DNA of 64,000 nt from positions 372,001 to 436,000 of the forward strand of contig CANJKZ010000263.1 in NCBI GenBank assembly GCA_947471745.1. The letters run 5' to 3'. Positions 62,481 to 64,000 of this stretch are shown in pieces. Within the stretch, counting starts at the first letter, position 1, and each line of letters starts with the position of its first letter. The notes under the pieces were generated by a model. It was given only the letters and a program-made list of their open reading frames with translations. It searched no databases and was not told the DNA's origin. The translations under genes were made by a program, and so were the position numbers. The stretch is from Closterium sp. Naga37s-1. Lineage: Eukaryota > Streptophyta > Zygnematophyceae > Desmidiales > Closteriaceae.

Positions 62481-64000
62481 TGCAATGCCATGCCACACAT
62501 CTTAGCACACTCCCAATGAGCACTCTCGAGAAGTCTCTTGGTGAGAATATCTGCCGCCTGCTTGCTAGCCTTCACATGGTGAAGCTCAGCAATCCCCTCC
62601 ACCATCTGCTTCACCTAGTGCCACTTAATCTTCATGTGTTTGTTCAGCCCGTTCAGGATAGGATTATTGGCCATGCCAATAGCAGCCTCACTGTCGGAGA
62701 AAAGTGGTGTAGGTCCCTGCTGTTCAGCTCCCATGTCCTCCAGCAGCTTCCTCAGGAGCACCATCTCCTTGATGGCATCGTACATCGCCATGTACTCTGC
62801 CTCTCCGGAAGACTGAGCAATCTCACTCTGCTTCTTGGACCTCCAGCTCACTGGTCCACCTCCGACCATGCACACAAAGCCGCCAACTGATGACTGATCC
62901 TCCTCCTTCGAGGCCCATGTGGCGTCGGTGAAGCACGACAGCTTGAAGGTTCCAAGCGTGATCCCATCTGCTCCAATCTGTTTCAGCTGCCGCCAGCTGA
63001 AAACTGAACACCAGCAGATGCCGTTGATCCAAGGTAGCGCACCAAGCGCTTTGCCACCTCCAACTGCTCCTCAGTGGGCCGCTGCACAACTCTGGCTAAA
63101 TGCCCCATTCCGAATGAAGCATCAGGTCGCGTATGCACAGCAGCATACATCACACTCCCAATGAGTGACTGGTACTCATTCTGCTACTCATCCTCGAGTA
63201 CATCATCCTCCTCAGCTGCCTTCTTCAGTTTGAAGCTTGCAGGGAACGGCGTCATCACAGTGCGACCCCCAGTCACACCATAGCGCTCCATGACACCAGA
63301 GATATAATGTGACTGATGCAACTTCAGCCACCTCCTCTCAACATCCCTCTCAATCTGCAGCCCCAAGTAGTAGTGGACATCCCCCAGCATCTTGCACTTG
63401 AAGTTGTCCATCAGCAGCTTCTGTGTCCTCTCAATCTGCTCCATGGAAGGTGAGAACAGCAGTATGTCAACGACATATACCAGCAGCAAGAGCAACTGCT
63501 CCCCCTCTCCAAGCAGAAACAAGCTGTGATCCGCTTGAGACGTCTTGAAGCCTCCACCCAGCAGCACCTCCTCCAGCTTCTCGTACCAACACCTGGGCGC
63601 TTGCTTAAGGCCACAGATGGCCTTCTTGAGCTTGCACACCCGGCTGGTCCCATCCTCATAGCCGTCGGGCTGCACCATGTAGATATCCTCTAGCAGCACT
63701 CCATTGAGGAACGCAGTGGTGATATCCGTCTGCTTCACGTGCCATCCCTTGACAGCTGCGCCAGCCAGCAAAGTCCTTAGTGTCACTGGCTTCTCTTTCT
63801 GCTGAAACCCCTTGGCGACCAAGAGGCTCTTGAACCGCTCCAATGCACCATCAGCTTCACCTTGAAGACCCACTTGCTGCTGATCGGCCGTCGCCCCTCG
63901 GGTAGCTCAACAAGTTCCCAAGTCCCATTCACAATGAGACTGTTGATCTCCGCATCCATGGCTGCCATCCACACCTCCTTCTGGGGTCCACTCAGTGCCT
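62481..64000 (-). pseudogene. Copia D RT and RNase H (runs off the window)
   Basis: Minus-strand copia, related to A, C and H. RT pieces: NGTWELVELPEGRRPISSKW near 63920; a frame change near 63870; KAICGLKQAPRCWYEKLEEV near 63590; and the catalytic region YVVDILLFS near 63450-63476, where the first Asp of YVDD reads Val. RNase H: MVGGGPVSWRSKKQSEIAQS near 62870 and EAEYMAMYDAIKEMVLLRKL. After a TAG near 62615 (WH-stop, Trp expected) the tail continues HHVKASKQAADI and LLESAHWECAKMC. Further frame changes lie between 62880 and 63190. Confidence 0.85.

Overview
The window looks like repeat-rich nuclear DNA of a green-lineage eukaryote. It has Ty1/copia and Ty3/gypsy LTR retrotransposons with tRNA-Met-type primer sites, a plant-type leucine-rich-repeat gene with a GT-AG intron, and no bacterial operon features. 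The GC-rich copia elements with very short LTRs and long repetitive linkers, plus a gypsy element carrying a cytosine methyltransferase, would suit a charophyte (streptophyte) alga such as a desmid. That assignment is inference. Almost every recognisable coding segment is retroelement; the only likely host gene is the broken LRR gene at 47037-48014.

Layout: 1-4584 is a Ty3/gypsy element cut inside integrase. 4585-12538 is a copia element with 138-bp LTRs. 12539-14052 is the other end of a second gypsy copy of the same family (integrase, chromodomain, poly-G tract, LTR). 14730-14856 is a solo LTR with a perfect target duplication, followed by a run of hairpins. 15455-22681 is a minus-strand chimera of two copia families (A and B). 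22682-24330 is a badly decayed gypsy pol. 24637-25179 is a gypsy LTR and leader. 25180-25496 is an unknown repeat (R1). 26406-27815 is a copia gag (E). 27816-31292 is an ungapped, near-identical second copy of 16964-20440. 31293-32897 holds copia fragments, and 32898-35735 a minus-strand copia (F). 36453-38985 is copia G. 39011-43371 is copia H, nearly full length. 43372-43680 is R2, the second copy of the unknown repeat. 43690-45770 is copia C (minus). 45770-48050 is the host-like interval with the LRR gene. 48053-49283 (minus) and 49283-51001 (plus) are two copia pieces joined head to head within the same RT motif.

The most notable element is at 51120-59013: a Ty3/gypsy retrotransposon with 362-bp LTRs differing at about three sites. 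Its single gag-pol reading frame carries a C5 cytosine DNA methyltransferase domain between protease and reverse transcriptase. The frame is broken only by three nonsense codons, at least two of which look like Trp codons converted by G-to-A changes. A second, internally deleted copy follows in tandem at 59014-59159. The unit is inserted into the protease gene of a minus-strand copia (K), whose halves lie at 51002-51119 and 59157-60696. The window ends inside another minus-strand copia (D, 62481-64000).

The parts do not form a host pathway. They are nested, recombined mobile elements, and the biology of interest is how these elements relate to DNA methylation. One encodes a methyltransferase, while several neighbours carry C-to-T type nonsense scars (CAG to TAG, CGA to TGA, TGG to TAG or TGA) of the kind left by deamination of methylated cytosine.
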